This document shows positions 8,719 through 16,787 of a stretch of 56,781 nt of DNA, in pieces. The stretch covers positions 1 through 56,781 of the forward strand of contig NZ_CAKPTG010000018.1 of the NCBI RefSeq assembly GCF_934190775.1, in the 5' to 3' direction. The notes below the pieces were generated by a model that was not told the DNA's origin, searched no databases, and worked only from the letters and a program-made list of their open reading frames with translations. Within the stretch, counting starts at the first letter, position 1; each line of letters starts with the position of its first letter. This DNA is from an uncultured Phascolarctobacterium sp. Its GTDB lineage: Bacteria > Bacillota > Negativicutes > Acidaminococcales > Acidaminococcaceae. A program made the translations under genes and the position numbers.

Positions 8719-8747
8719 ATTATAGCATCTGTTGACAAGTCTTGCAA
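8719..8747 (-). promoter_or_regulatory. Promoter of the rimP-nusA-infB operon
   Basis: On the minus strand TTGCAA (8742-8747) and a perfect TATAAT (8719-8724) are separated by 17 bases. It points at rimP and gives a leader of about 140 bases. The same TACTTGCAAG context occurs at the predicted etfB promoter. Confidence 0.85.
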
Positions 8748-8957
8748 GTAGTTGACGCTATATATAGTGATGAGATGTTAAATTTTGTACAAAAAAATGC
8801 TAAATCTTCCACTAAAAATGTATACATTGCGCTTATTCTTGCCAGCCGCAAAAATATCTGCTACAGTAATATAGTAAACAGATAGAGATTGTGGAAAAAG
8901 TGTCAGTTTTTGCAAGGGCGCTTTATCGACAAGCTTTTTATGAAAGGTGGTATTTTT

Positions 8958-10151
8958 ATGTCCTATAATTTTGATGCTGCTGTTTCTCCCTTTATTAAAG
9001 CACTGCCTCCCTCCGGTCTGGCAAAGTTTCTTGATATTATGGCTGCTAACCCCAACATCGTGCCTCTCAGCGTCGGTGAACCTGATTTTGATATCCCGCA
9101 GGCTGTCAAGGATGCTGAAATCAACAGCATCTGCGAAGGCAAAAGCTGCTACACGCCTACGCTTGGCCTTTTGGAGCTGCGCGAAGCAATAGCAGATGAT
9201 ATCCATAAAAACTACGGCGTTAAATACGATCCCAAAACAGAAATCATGGTAACCGTCGGTGTCAGCGAAGCACTGTACACCACCATCACCACGATTATGC
9301 ACCCAGGCGACGAAATCATTCTGCCCGAGCCCTGTTACGTTGCCAACAAGGCTTGCGTTATTCTGGCAGGCGGCAAACCTGTTTCCGTTGAAACATATCA
9401 GGAAAACGGCTTTGTACCTACTATTGAAGATTTGGAAAAGGCTGTTACTCCCAAGACTAAAGCTATTATGCTTGGCTATCCTAACAATCCGACCGGCGCT
9501 ATTATGAGCAAGGAGCAGATTAAGGCTATCGGTGATTGGGCTGTAAAGCATGATCTGATTGTCATCAGCGACGAGCTTTATGCACATCTTACCTACGGTG
9601 GCAAAACACACACTATGTTTACTTCCTTCCCGGAATTCCGCGACCGCACCATCATTTTCAATGGCTTCTCCAAAGCCTACGCTATGACCGGCCTGCGTCT
9701 TGGCTATATCATGGCACCGGCAGCAATCATCAATGCTATGAACATCCTGCATCAGTACGTTGTGCTCTGCCCCAACGTTACAGCACAGTATGGTGCGATT
9801 GCGGCACTGAAATATTGCCGTCAGGACGTTGACAACATGGTTGCTGAATACAGCCGCCGCCGTCAGATTATGATTGACGGCTTCCACAAGATGGGCCTGC
9901 CGCTGTATGAGCCCGAAGGCGCCTTCTATGTTTTCCCCTGCATCAAGGAAACCGGCCTTTCCAGCATGGAATTTGTGGAAAAGCTGCTGGAAGAACAAGA
10001 GGTTCTCGTAATCCCCGGCAACATCTTCGGTGCTGGCGGTGAAGGCTACATCCGTTGCTCCTATGCTTACAGCGAAGAAATCCTGCATAAGGCGCTAGAG
10101 CGCATCGCCCTCTTCGTAACAAAATACAGAAATCTGAACAAAGCAAAATAA
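8958..10151 (+). CDS. Class I/II pyridoxal phosphate aminotransferase
   Basis: Fold-type I PLP aminotransferase of 397 residues, most like aspartate/aromatic or PatA-type enzymes; the amino acid substrate cannot be read from sequence. Start ATG at 8958 follows AAAGGTGG. Family motifs are the VGEPDFDIP opening, YPNNPTGA, SDELYAHLTYGG, and the PLP-lysine loop GFSKAYAMTGLRLGY (lysine near residue 238). The C-terminal part has the substrate-binding arginine region GEGYIRCSYA. It stands alone on the plus strand and is followed by a strong terminator. No signal peptide is seen. Confidence 0.92.
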   Translation: MSYNFDAAVSPFIKALPPSGLAKFLDIMAANPNIVPLSVGEPDFDIPQAVKDAEINSICEGKSCYTPTLGLLELREAIADDIHKNYGVKYDPKTEIMVTVGVSEALYTTITTIMHPGDEIILPEPCYVANKACVILAGGKPVSVETYQENGFVPTIEDLEKAVTPKTKAIMLGYPNNPTGAIMSKEQIKAIGDWAVKHDLIVISDELYAHLTYGGKTHTMFTSFPEFRDRTIIFNGFSKAYAMTGLRLGYIMAPAAIINAMNILHQYVVLCPNVTAQYGAIAALKYCRQDVDNMVAEYSRRRQIMIDGFHKMGLPLYEPEGAFYVFPCIKETGLSSMEFVEKLLEEQEVLVIPGNIFGAGGEGYIRCSYAYSEEILHKALERIALFVTKYRNLNKAK

Positions 10152-10249
10152 CTGTTATGCTGATTAATTATTAGACACAGTTATCTTATTAGTATATAAT
10201 ATCAATTGTAGATTTGATATCTGCTTAAAAATTCTTTGTCTTGATTTCG

Positions 10250-10280
10250 CTATATCTCACTTTCCTTCCATGAGATATAG
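10250..10280. repeat. 10 bp perfect inverted repeat after the aminotransferase gene
   Basis: CTATATCTCA (10250-10259) and TGAGATATAG (10271-10280) form a perfect 10 bp stem with an 11-base loop, 98 bases after the aminotransferase stop and just before the terminator. No T-run follows. The rest of 10152-10487 holds only this hairpin and two terminators, with no gene. Confidence 0.6.
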
Positions 10281-10288
10281 CACATAAG

Positions 10289-10321
10289 AAAAACACGGTG
10301 TTTATCAGCCGTGTTTTTTCT
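10289..10321 (+). terminator. Intrinsic terminator of the aminotransferase gene
   Basis: AACACGG (10292-10298) pairs with CCGTGTT (10309-10315), followed by six Ts on the plus strand. A-rich sequence on the other side means it could also act weakly on minus-strand transcripts. Confidence 0.85.
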
Positions 10322-10420
10322 TTTTGAAAAAGCTTTTTGATTATTCTATTGCAGCAGCAGCGTAAGCTAAACAAAAAATCTGCATGAAAAAAACATCATC
10401 ATATTCCCGCTAAAACAGTT

Positions 10421-10460
10421 AAAGCTGCCAGCCCCGGACTAAGCCGGAGACGGCAGCTTT
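10421..10460 (-). terminator. Terminator after the tonB operon, possibly bidirectional
   Basis: AAAGCTGCC (10421-10429) and GGCAGCTTT (10452-10460) form a perfect 9 bp stem, with CCGG/CCGG pairing in the loop. It lies 28 bases past the tonB stop. The T-run is clearer on the plus strand, so it may serve both convergent units. Confidence 0.75.
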
Positions 10461-10487
10461 TTGCATAAAAGCATCTGCGTATAATTA

Positions 10488-11189
10488 TTATCTTAAGTTA
10501 AAGCTTACTGCGCGCGTAACGCGACAGCGTGCGTTCTGACCGTACTTATCCTTGGCAGGACTGAAACGCCATTTGTTGACCGCAGTCACAACGCTGTTAT
10601 CCATAGCGCTGTTGCCGGAAGAACCGACTACCGTTACATCCTCCACACTGCCGTCAGCACCAACAAGAATACGTACTGTTACCACGCCGGTAGCACCGCT
10701 GTTGCGTGCGGACGCAGGATATACAGGCGCAATCTCACGCAGCAGACGTGGCGGCTTGACCGGCACACCGCGGCCCTCGCCACTGCCACTGCCATTACCG
10801 TTGCCGCTTCCACTACCACTGCCACTACCTGGTCCGCTGCCCGTACCTGTGCCCGTACCATTGCCTGTAGGATTACCGGCAGGAGCCTTCGGTCCGGGGG
10901 CTGCAGTTGCTTTTTTCTTAACAATCTTTTTCTGTGGCTTAGGCTTCAGCTTTTGGTCAATAATATCCTCCAGGCTTTGGATAATAGGCTCTTCCTGCTG
11001 CTCCTCTTGTTCGATTTCTTCCTCCTGAGCTTCAGCGCCGCCACCGCCGCCTTCCAGGGAAACCTCCAGAATTTCCGGAGGCGTATGCACAAAGCGGTAG
11101 CCGAAAAAGCCAAGGCCGGCGGCAAGAACAAGATGCACTGCCAGGGCTACAGCAAAACCCTTGCCAAATCGCTTCTGTTCATCCTTCAT
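10488..11189 (-). CDS. tonB: Energy transducer TonB
   Basis: Periplasm-spanning protein that passes ExbBD energy to outer-membrane TonB-dependent receptors, showing the cell has an outer membrane. The 233-residue protein has an N-terminal signal-anchor helix (about 11-31), an acidic stretch (EEEIEQEEQQEEP), a Lys/Pro stretch (KPKPQKKIVKKK) and a flexible Gly/Ser/Thr/Asn linker of about 35 residues. The C-terminal TonB domain (about 150-233) has PVYPASARNSGATGVVTVRI and VNKWRFSPAKD motifs. Its start overlaps the exbD stop by 4 bases. The Gly/Ser linker replaces the usual long Pro-rich spacer. Confidence 0.93.
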   Translation of the reverse strand: MKDEQKRFGKGFAVALAVHLVLAAGLGFFGYRFVHTPPEILEVSLEGGGGGAEAQEEEIEQEEQQEEPIIQSLEDIIDQKLKPKPQKKIVKKKATAAPGPKAPAGNPTGNGTGTGTGSGPGSGSGSGSGNGNGSGSGEGRGVPVKPPRLLREIAPVYPASARNSGATGVVTVRILVGADGSVEDVTVVGSSGNSAMDNSVVTAVNKWRFSPAKDKYGQNARCRVTRAVSFNLR

Positions 11190-11599
11190 TTGCTCTCACC
11201 TGTATCCGTAGCCAGACCAAAGCGTGTGACACCTGCTCCCTTCATTTTATCCATCAGCTGGATAATAGTTTTATAGGGAGCTTCGTCCTCCGCTCTGATA
11301 ATAACCGAGAAGGAGGAATCCTGCTTGCTTTCAATCGCAGCATTCTGAACCAGCATATCCATCTCGATTTTATTTTCATCAAGATAAAGGCTGCCATCCT
11401 TTTTAATCGTTACATTAAAGTTGCTCTTGCTGACATTCTCCGAATGCTTAGCAACCGGCAGGCGAATAGGAATCGTCTTGACCTCGCTCATATACATAGT
11501 GCTGACAATGAAAAATACCAGCAGCAGGAAAATCATATCAATCATAGGACTAAGCATGATTTCCGGTGACTTCATCACTCTTTTACGACGTCTGCGCAT
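11186..11599 (-). CDS. exbD: Biopolymer transport protein ExbD/TolR
   Basis: Inner-membrane component of the TonB energising complex. The 137-residue protein has a basic N-terminus (MRRRRKR), then SPEIMLSPMIDMIFLLLVFFIV with the single transmembrane segment and its essential aspartate in PMIDM (near residue 20). A periplasmic domain follows, ending GAGVTRFGLATDTG. It sits 16 bases after exbB and overlaps tonB by 4 bases. The fold and order match ExbB-ExbD-TonB sets rather than TolQRA, since no tolB or pal follows. Confidence 0.93.
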   Translation of the reverse strand: MRRRRKRVMKSPEIMLSPMIDMIFLLLVFFIVSTMYMSEVKTIPIRLPVAKHSENVSKSNFNVTIKKDGSLYLDENKIEMDMLVQNAAIESKQDSSFSVIIRAEDEAPYKTIIQLMDKMKGAGVTRFGLATDTGESK

Positions 11600-11615
11600 T
11601 TTTCAACACCGCCCC

Positions 11616-12242
11616 TCATTTGCTCTGCTCGTTAGCTTTGAAAATATCAACCAGCGTATCTGCCACCTCGTTGATATTCAGAGTTTCGGTTTTGATTTTA
11701 CTTGTAAGATAAGCATGGATACACATACCCATAATGGCAATACACAGGCCGAAAACAGTAGTAATCAGCGCTTCGCCGATACCTGCGGTAACAGCCATCG
11801 GATTCTGTGTTCTCTCGTTCAAAGCGTTGAAGGAGGAAATCATGCCGGTAATCGTACCAAGCAGACCGAGCATCGGCGAAAGGCCGATAACAACGCTCAG
11901 ATAGTTGATATTTTTCTCCAGGCTGTCGATAATGCGATCAGCCTTAGTATAGACAATGGTTTCCAAACGCTGGCCAAGGTCACCCTTAATATCCAGAATT
12001 TCCTTAGCCATGGCAGCAGCCTCGCCCTTGCTCTGCTCTGCCAGCTCACTAGCGCCAACCAGATTAAAGTCATTCATCATGCGGCAAAAGCTGCTCGCGA
12101 ACTTTTCTCCGGAAATTGCTTTTTTATAGAAAAGATATCGTTCCACACCAATAGCAATAGCGGCAAAGGAACACATCAGCAGCGGCCACATGCAGGGACC
12201 ACCCTTAACAAAATAATCAACAGCTCCGGCAAAAATACTCAT
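11616..12242 (-). CDS. exbB: MotA/TolQ/ExbB proton channel family protein
   Basis: Proton-channel subunit that powers TonB. I set the start at 12242 (MSIFAGAVDYFVKGG), with GAAGG 9 bases upstream. The 208-residue protein has an N-terminal membrane segment (about 16-34, with CMWPLLMCSFAAIAIGVERYL), a cytoplasmic loop, and two C-terminal membrane segments in the typical SPMLGLLGTITGMI and ALITTVFGLCIAIMGMCIHAYL regions. It is first in the operon and has a strong promoter. No Fur box was identified with confidence. Confidence 0.93.
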   Translation of the reverse strand: MSIFAGAVDYFVKGGPCMWPLLMCSFAAIAIGVERYLFYKKAISGEKFASSFCRMMNDFNLVGASELAEQSKGEAAAMAKEILDIKGDLGQRLETIVYTKADRIIDSLEKNINYLSVVIGLSPMLGLLGTITGMISSFNALNERTQNPMAVTAGIGEALITTVFGLCIAIMGMCIHAYLTSKIKTETLNINEVADTLVDIFKANEQSK

Positions 12243-12380
12243 ACTTAAACCTTCTTTCAAAAAAATAACGCTGCAATTTTTTTGCGGCAAATCGCAAGCT
12301 CATCATCCGCCTATACACAGCGGAAGGAAGTTGGCAAAGCCTCCATATCTGATACTTGTTGCTATTTACTAGATATTTAT

Positions 12381-12409
12381 ATTATAGTCTTTTTACTAAT
12401 CTGCGTCAA
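12381..12409 (-). promoter_or_regulatory. Promoter of exbB-exbD-tonB
   Basis: On the minus strand TTGACG (12404-12409) and TATAAT (12381-12386) are 17 bases apart, close to consensus. The start would be near 12374, leaving a leader of about 130 bases. Confidence 0.85.
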
Positions 12410-12426
12410 GAAAATACAAACTATAT

Positions 12427-12463
12427 AAACAAAGGCAGTACAGGGAAATTTCCCCGTACTGCC
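12427..12463 (-). terminator. Terminator of the molybdenum operon
   Basis: GGCAGTAC.GGG (12434-12445) pairs with CCC.GTACTGCC (12452-12463) around AAATTT. It follows the modE-like stop by 13 bases, and TTTGTTT follows on the minus strand. Confidence 0.8.
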
Positions 12464-12475
12464 CAAAGCTTTATG

Positions 12476-12820
12476 TTATTTGAAATACTTAGCGAAGGCC
12501 TGCGCCGCCGCCGACTGCACCTCTGCATTGAAGGCTGTAAACCGCTCGAGCAGCAGGCGTCCCTCCGGCGTCAGCACGCTGCCGCCGCCACTTTTGCCGC
12601 CTGCCGTGCTGCTGACCAGCGCAAACCCCAGGTCTGCCTCCGCACGCCGCAGAATCTTCCACGCCTTGCTGGCCGACATACCCATAGCCTTGTAGGCAGC
12701 ACTCAGCGAGCCGGTGGCCTCAATGCGCTGCAAAAGCTCCGCTACGCCCTTGCCGAAATCAATGCTTTCGTTATAAACGCGCACCTTCACATGATAATGC
12801 TGCGGCTCTGCATAGGTCAT
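12476..12820 (-). CDS. ModE-like winged-helix regulator, DNA-binding domain only
   Basis: A 114-residue LysR-type HTH protein resembling the N-terminal domain of ModE. Visible features are GKGVAELLQRIEATGSLSAAYKAMGMSASKAWKILRRAE (helix-turn-helix) and the GGxGGGGSxLTPEGxxLLERF wing motif. Full ModE has C-terminal molybdate-binding (TOBE/Mop) domains; none is present, so it would not sense molybdate in the classical way. It begins 1 base after the moeA-like stop with AAGGGGTGG as ribosome-binding site. As the last gene of the molybdenum operon it may regulate it, but the target is inferred. Confidence 0.88.
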   Translation of the reverse strand: MTYAEPQHYHVKVRVYNESIDFGKGVAELLQRIEATGSLSAAYKAMGMSASKAWKILRRAEADLGFALVSSTAGGKSGGGSVLTPEGRLLLERFTAFNAEVQSAAAQAFAKYFK

Positions 12821-12821
12821 T

Positions 12822-13853
12822 TTACCACCCCTTACCGAAGCCGCAGGCAGGATAGGTACAAACTGCGCAGTTCAGGCACAGTCCGCCCTCACCCAACGCT
12901 GCCAGCTCGTCGGCCGTAACAAGGTCACAGGCCAGCACACGCGGCAGCACCAGGTCAAAAACAGTGCGCTTAGCGTACATTACACAGCCCGGCAAGCCCA
13001 GAACAGGCACCTGCTTTTCACCGTAGTAGGACAGCAAAAACATGGCCCCAGGAAGCACCGGCGCACCATAAGACACAATGCGTGCGCCTGTGTTTTTAAT
13101 TGCCAGCGGCGTGCGGTCATCCGGGTCAACGCTCATGCCGCCGGTACAGAGCACCATTTCCGCGCCTTTTTCCTCTATTGCGGTTTTAATCGCAGCGGTA
13201 ATCTGCTCCGGCTTATCATCCAGCACCTGCTTATAAACTACCTCCACGTTGAACTCTGCCAGCTTTTCCTCCAGCACGGGGGTAAAGGTATCCTTAATGC
13301 GTCCATGGAAAACCTCACTGCCTGTCGCCAGCACGGCAGCCTTTTTGATTTTATACGGCAAAAGCTGCAGCAGCGGTTCATCACCGCACAGCTCACGCAC
13401 ACGCTGCATCTTTTCCTTTTCGATAACCAGCGGGATAATGCGTGTACCGCAGAGCTTGTCGCCCTTTTTCACCGGCGTATTGCCGTGACGCGTCGCAATC
13501 ATCATCTGTCCGAAGCTGTTCACCAGGCGCAGACGCGCGCCGTCTACCTTGAACAGACCGTCGGCAGCAGCAGCCAGCTCAATCTTGCCCTCTTTCACAG
13601 GCGATTCATCCATCATAGTGTTTTTGCAGATGTCGCGCAAAATGCGTGCGGCATCATTTTCATGCAGCATGCTTTCATTAGCTTCCCACACATATAAATG
13701 CTCCTTGCCGATGGAAAGCAGCACCGGAATATCCTCCGGCTGCACTACATGTCCCTTACGGAACACGGCATCCTTGGTAACGCCCTTGATAATCTGTGTC
13801 AGGTCATGGCAGAGAACACTGCCGACCGCATCTTCAGTACGAATTAATTTCAT
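12822..13853 (-). CDS. MoeA-like molybdopterin-binding protein
   Basis: A 343-residue protein with a MoeA-type N-terminal region (MKLIRTEDAVGSVLCHDLTQI) and a molybdopterin-binding domain (about 180-310) containing VLATGSEVFHGRIKDTF, LCTGGMSVDPDDRTP and VLGLPGCVMYAKRTVFD motifs. It is shorter than standard MoeA (about 400) and ends in a Cys-rich tail (CLNCAVCTYPACGFG). Such proteins are found in anaerobic Firmicutes beside molybdenum hydroxylases. Whether it inserts Mo like MoeA or has a hydroxylase-specific role is open. It follows modA by 13 bases. Confidence 0.88.
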   Translation of the reverse strand: MKLIRTEDAVGSVLCHDLTQIIKGVTKDAVFRKGHVVQPEDIPVLLSIGKEHLYVWEANESMLHENDAARILRDICKNTMMDESPVKEGKIELAAAADGLFKVDGARLRLVNSFGQMMIATRHGNTPVKKGDKLCGTRIIPLVIEKEKMQRVRELCGDEPLLQLLPYKIKKAAVLATGSEVFHGRIKDTFTPVLEEKLAEFNVEVVYKQVLDDKPEQITAAIKTAIEEKGAEMVLCTGGMSVDPDDRTPLAIKNTGARIVSYGAPVLPGAMFLLSYYGEKQVPVLGLPGCVMYAKRTVFDLVLPRVLACDLVTADELAALGEGGLCLNCAVCTYPACGFGKGW

Positions 13854-13866
13854 GCTTATCTACCTC

Positions 13867-14658
13867 TTATTTAGCCTGCGCAAAGCCGTAGGCGGCAAAA
13901 ATATTCATAGCTTCTTCTGTCTGCAGGAAAGCAGCAAAATCCTTGGCAACCTCAGCCTGCGGAGCCTTCGCCAGCACGCCGATAGGATAAATTACCGGCT
14001 TCTTTAAGGAGCCTGCCGGAGCCTCGGCCACAACAGTTACCTTATCCTTCAGGAGCGCTGCATCGGTAGCGTAAACAAGGCCTGCATCGGAACTGCCTTC
14101 GGCAACCCAGTTCAAAACCTGCGTTACGTTAGTGCCCAGGCTAACCTTAGATTGAATACCGTCCCACTGGTCCAGCTTAGTCAGTGCTTCCTTAGCATAT
14201 TGGCCTGCAGGAACGCTGGCAGAATCGCCGATAGCAGGATGCTTAGCCTTGCTGAAATCATGGAAGCCCTTAATTGCACTGCCGCTTTTAGGCACAATCA
14301 GCACCAGCTTGTTTTCCAGCAGCGGCTTTACAGTGCTCTTGTCCATATAGCCCTTGTCTCTCAGCGCGTTCATCTGCTTGTTAGCCGCAGAAATAAACAC
14401 GTCGGCTGCAAGACCGCTTTCAATCTGTGCCTGCAGCTTGCCGCTGGCATCATATACGCCCTCAATTTTGATTTCCGGATGCTTTTGCTGATACAACGGA
14501 ATGAGCTTTTGCGTAAACACCTTTTCCATGCTGGCAGCAGCTGCCAAACGCAGTGTTTTGCCTGCCTGCGGCGCAGCAGCCTGCTTCTCACCGCCGCCGC
14601 AGCCTGCAGCCATAACAGCCAACATCAAAGAAAATACTAAGCATACGAGTTTTTTCAT
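13867..14658 (-). CDS. modA: Molybdate ABC transporter substrate-binding lipoprotein
   Basis: Captures molybdate outside the inner membrane. I start it at 14658 (MKKLVCLVFSLML), with AGGGAG upstream. The 263-residue protein has a lipoprotein signal with lipobox MAAGC at about residues 16-20, then the ModA core: LRLAAAASMEKVF, VFISAANKQMNAL, PKSGSAIKGFHDF and SDAGLVYATDA. The C-terminal YPIGVLAKAPQAEVAKDFAAFL matches the family. It starts 1 base after modB ends, so the two are coupled. Confidence 0.95.
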   Translation of the reverse strand: MKKLVCLVFSLMLAVMAAGCGGGEKQAAAPQAGKTLRLAAAASMEKVFTQKLIPLYQQKHPEIKIEGVYDASGKLQAQIESGLAADVFISAANKQMNALRDKGYMDKSTVKPLLENKLVLIVPKSGSAIKGFHDFSKAKHPAIGDSASVPAGQYAKEALTKLDQWDGIQSKVSLGTNVTQVLNWVAEGSSDAGLVYATDAALLKDKVTVVAEAPAGSLKKPVIYPIGVLAKAPQAEVAKDFAAFLQTEEAMNIFAAYGFAQAK

Positions 14659-14659
14659 T

Positions 14660-15343
14660 TTAATCTCCCTGTTGTTGTTTAGTTTTATATAAGTAAACAT
14701 TAAGACCGATAACTACCAAAAGGCAGATGCCCACAATTACAGCCACATACCAGCCTGCGGCATCCCAATCGCCTGCCGCTACGGCAGAATAAACTGCCAG
14801 CGGCAGTGTGCGTGTGCGTCCTGCGATATTACCGGCAATCATCGCCGTAGCGCCGAATTCACCCAGACCGCGGGCGAAGGCCAGCAGGCCGCCTGCGATA
14901 ATGCCGGGCAGGGCATTAGGCAGATGAATGCGCCAGAAGATGCGCCATTCCGTCATGCCCAAGGAACGCGCCGCCTCCAGCATGCCCTTGTCAACCTGCG
15001 ACAAAGCTCCGCGCGCACTGCGGTACATGAGCGGCAGCGAAATTACCGCTGCTGCCAGCACAGTTGCCAGCCAGCTGAAGGCTATTTTTATACCCGTCAG
15101 CTGATAAATAAGCTGGCCCAAAAAGCGGTTGTTGCCAAAGAAATATAAGAGAAAGAAGCCTGCTACCGTAGGTGGCAGCACCATCGGCAGTGTTATTACA
15201 GCGTCGGCAAAAATCTTCAGGCTTTGGCTCTGTAGCTGTTCCACCCACCAGGCAATAATCACACCGATAAAGAAAACTATGACGATTGTTGCTGCCGCAG
15301 TGTGTAATGAAATCCATAGCGGTGACCAGTCTATAGCGCTCAT
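14660..15343 (-). CDS. modB: Molybdate ABC transporter permease ModB
   Basis: Inner-membrane permease of 227 residues with about five membrane helices. It carries the ABC-permease EAA loop EAARSLGMTEWRIFWRIHLP (about residues 135-154) and the ModB motif GLGEFGATAMIAGNIAGRTRTLPLAVY. The EAA loop must dock with an ATPase, but no modC lies in the operon. Its start overlaps the end of the MOSC-Mog gene by 4 bases. Either an unlinked ATPase is used or modC lies elsewhere on the chromosome. Confidence 0.95.
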   Translation of the reverse strand: MSAIDWSPLWISLHTAAATIVIVFFIGVIIAWWVEQLQSQSLKIFADAVITLPMVLPPTVAGFFLLYFFGNNRFLGQLIYQLTGIKIAFSWLATVLAAAVISLPLMYRSARGALSQVDKGMLEAARSLGMTEWRIFWRIHLPNALPGIIAGGLLAFARGLGEFGATAMIAGNIAGRTRTLPLAVYSAVAAGDWDAAGWYVAVIVGICLLVVIGLNVYLYKTKQQQGD

Positions 15344-16290
15344 TTTCTCGCACAGTCATGGGCGCTGCCCTTCAGGATACGCAGTCCATGCTCCAGCTGC
15401 GGCAATACGATTGCCAGTGCTTCCTCCACTGCTTTGGTGCTGCCCGGCAGATTCACAATCAGCGTCTGTCCGCGCACTACGCTCACGCCGCGGCTCAGCA
15501 TTGCCCGCCGCGTAATCTTCAGCGATTCCGCACGGATGGCCTCCGCAATACCGGGCACATTGCGTGTAGCCACCGCCATTGTTGCCTCCGGTGTAACATC
15601 TCGCAGCGAGAGGCCTGTGCCGCCTGTAGTGATAATCAGATCAACCTGTCTGCTGTCCGCAAGGCGCACCAGCTCGCGTTCGATTTTCTTTTGAGCGTCG
15701 GGAAGCAAAACCTGCTCCACAATTTCGTAGCCTGCCTCCGCCAAAAGCTGTGCTGCCCGCGGGCCGCTGGTATCGACACGCTCACCCGCTGCACCCTTAT
15801 CCGAAAGCGTCATAACCGCCGCACGCAAGGGAGCGTCGGCTGCAGGCAGCGTCACCTCCAGCTCCATGCCGCTGCGCAGAACGCCGCCATGCTCTACCGT
15901 GGCAAAAACACCCTCACGCGGCATAATGCAATCGCCCACACGTGCATAAATCGTGCAGTGACTGTGGCATTCCTTGCCAATCTGCGTCAGCTTCATCACT
16001 ACTTCACCACTGCGCATGATGCTGCCTACCGGCAGCTTTTTGAAATCAATACCGCTTACCAGAATATTTTCACCGAAAGCACCGATAGCAGCATCACCGC
16101 CGCGTGCATTGAACTCATCTACCTTTTCCGCACTCAGCAAGCTCACCTGACGGTGCCATTTGCCGGCGTGGGCATCACCCTCAATGCCGAAATTTTCTTT
16201 AAGAACAATCTCATTAACAGGATGCTTTTCCGTACCCTTCTTTTCGCTTATACAAACAGCCTTGATTATACCCTTTATGCTTGCTTCCAT
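15340..16290 (-). CDS. MOSC domain / MogA-MoaB domain fusion protein
   Basis: A 316-residue two-domain protein. The N-terminal half (about 1-145) is a MOSC domain with NFGIEGDAHAGKWHRQVSLLS and FGENILVSGID motifs, related to domains that handle sulfur or metal on molybdenum cofactor; the cysteine in IGKECHSHC is a candidate functional residue. The C-terminal half (about 150-316) is a MoaB/MogA domain with MTLSDKGAAGERVDTSGP, IITTGGTGLSLRDVTPEA and NLPGSTKAVEEAL, expected to adenylylate molybdopterin. It overlaps moaC by 16 bases. Confidence 0.93.
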   Translation of the reverse strand: MEASIKGIIKAVCISEKKGTEKHPVNEIVLKENFGIEGDAHAGKWHRQVSLLSAEKVDEFNARGGDAAIGAFGENILVSGIDFKKLPVGSIMRSGEVVMKLTQIGKECHSHCTIYARVGDCIMPREGVFATVEHGGVLRSGMELEVTLPAADAPLRAAVMTLSDKGAAGERVDTSGPRAAQLLAEAGYEIVEQVLLPDAQKKIERELVRLADSRQVDLIITTGGTGLSLRDVTPEATMAVATRNVPGIAEAIRAESLKITRRAMLSRGVSVVRGQTLIVNLPGSTKAVEEALAIVLPQLEHGLRILKGSAHDCARK

Positions 16291-16763
16291 ACAAAATCAC
16301 CACTCTTTCCGCCTGCTTTGCTCAGCAGATGCACATCTGTAATCACCATCGCCTTGTCCACGGCCTTGCACATATCGTAAATCGTCAGCAAAGCAATCTG
16401 TACGCCTGTCAGCGCCTCCATTTCCACACCGGTCTTACCCGTAGTCTTGACCAAGCATTGTGCCTGTACAGCGTAGCTGCCGTTTTCCGCCAACAGCTCA
16501 AAATCTACCGTGCACTTCGTCAGCTGCAGCAGATGACACAGCGGAATCAGCTCACTGGTGCGCTTGGCCGCCATAATTCCGGCAACACGCGCTACGCCCA
16601 GCACATCACCCTTGGCCATACTGCCGGCAGCAATCTTTTCATATATTTCCCTGCTTACGCAGATTTTTCCCTGAGCCACGGCAACCCTTGCGGTGTCAGC
16701 CTTATCGCTGACATCCACCATCAGCGCATTGCCCGCAGCGTCAAAATGTGTAAATTCACTCAT
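16275..16763 (-). CDS. moaC: Cyclic pyranopterin monophosphate synthase MoaC
   Basis: Second step of molybdopterin synthesis, making cyclic pyranopterin monophosphate from the MoaA product. I start at 16763 (MSEFTHFDAAGN) with AAGGAG upstream. The 162-residue protein shows FTHFDAAGNALMVDVSDK, ARVAGIMAAKRTSELIPLCH, TGVEMEALTGVQIALLTIYDMCKA and the final GGKSGDF motif, all diagnostic of MoaC. It lies 24 bases after moaA and overlaps the following MOSC-Mog gene. Confidence 0.97.
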   Translation of the reverse strand: MSEFTHFDAAGNALMVDVSDKADTARVAVAQGKICVSREIYEKIAAGSMAKGDVLGVARVAGIMAAKRTSELIPLCHLLQLTKCTVDFELLAENGSYAVQAQCLVKTTGKTGVEMEALTGVQIALLTIYDMCKAVDKAMVITDVHLLSKAGGKSGDFVWKQA

Positions 16764-16787
16764 CGTCTGCTCCTTCAAAGCCTGTAT

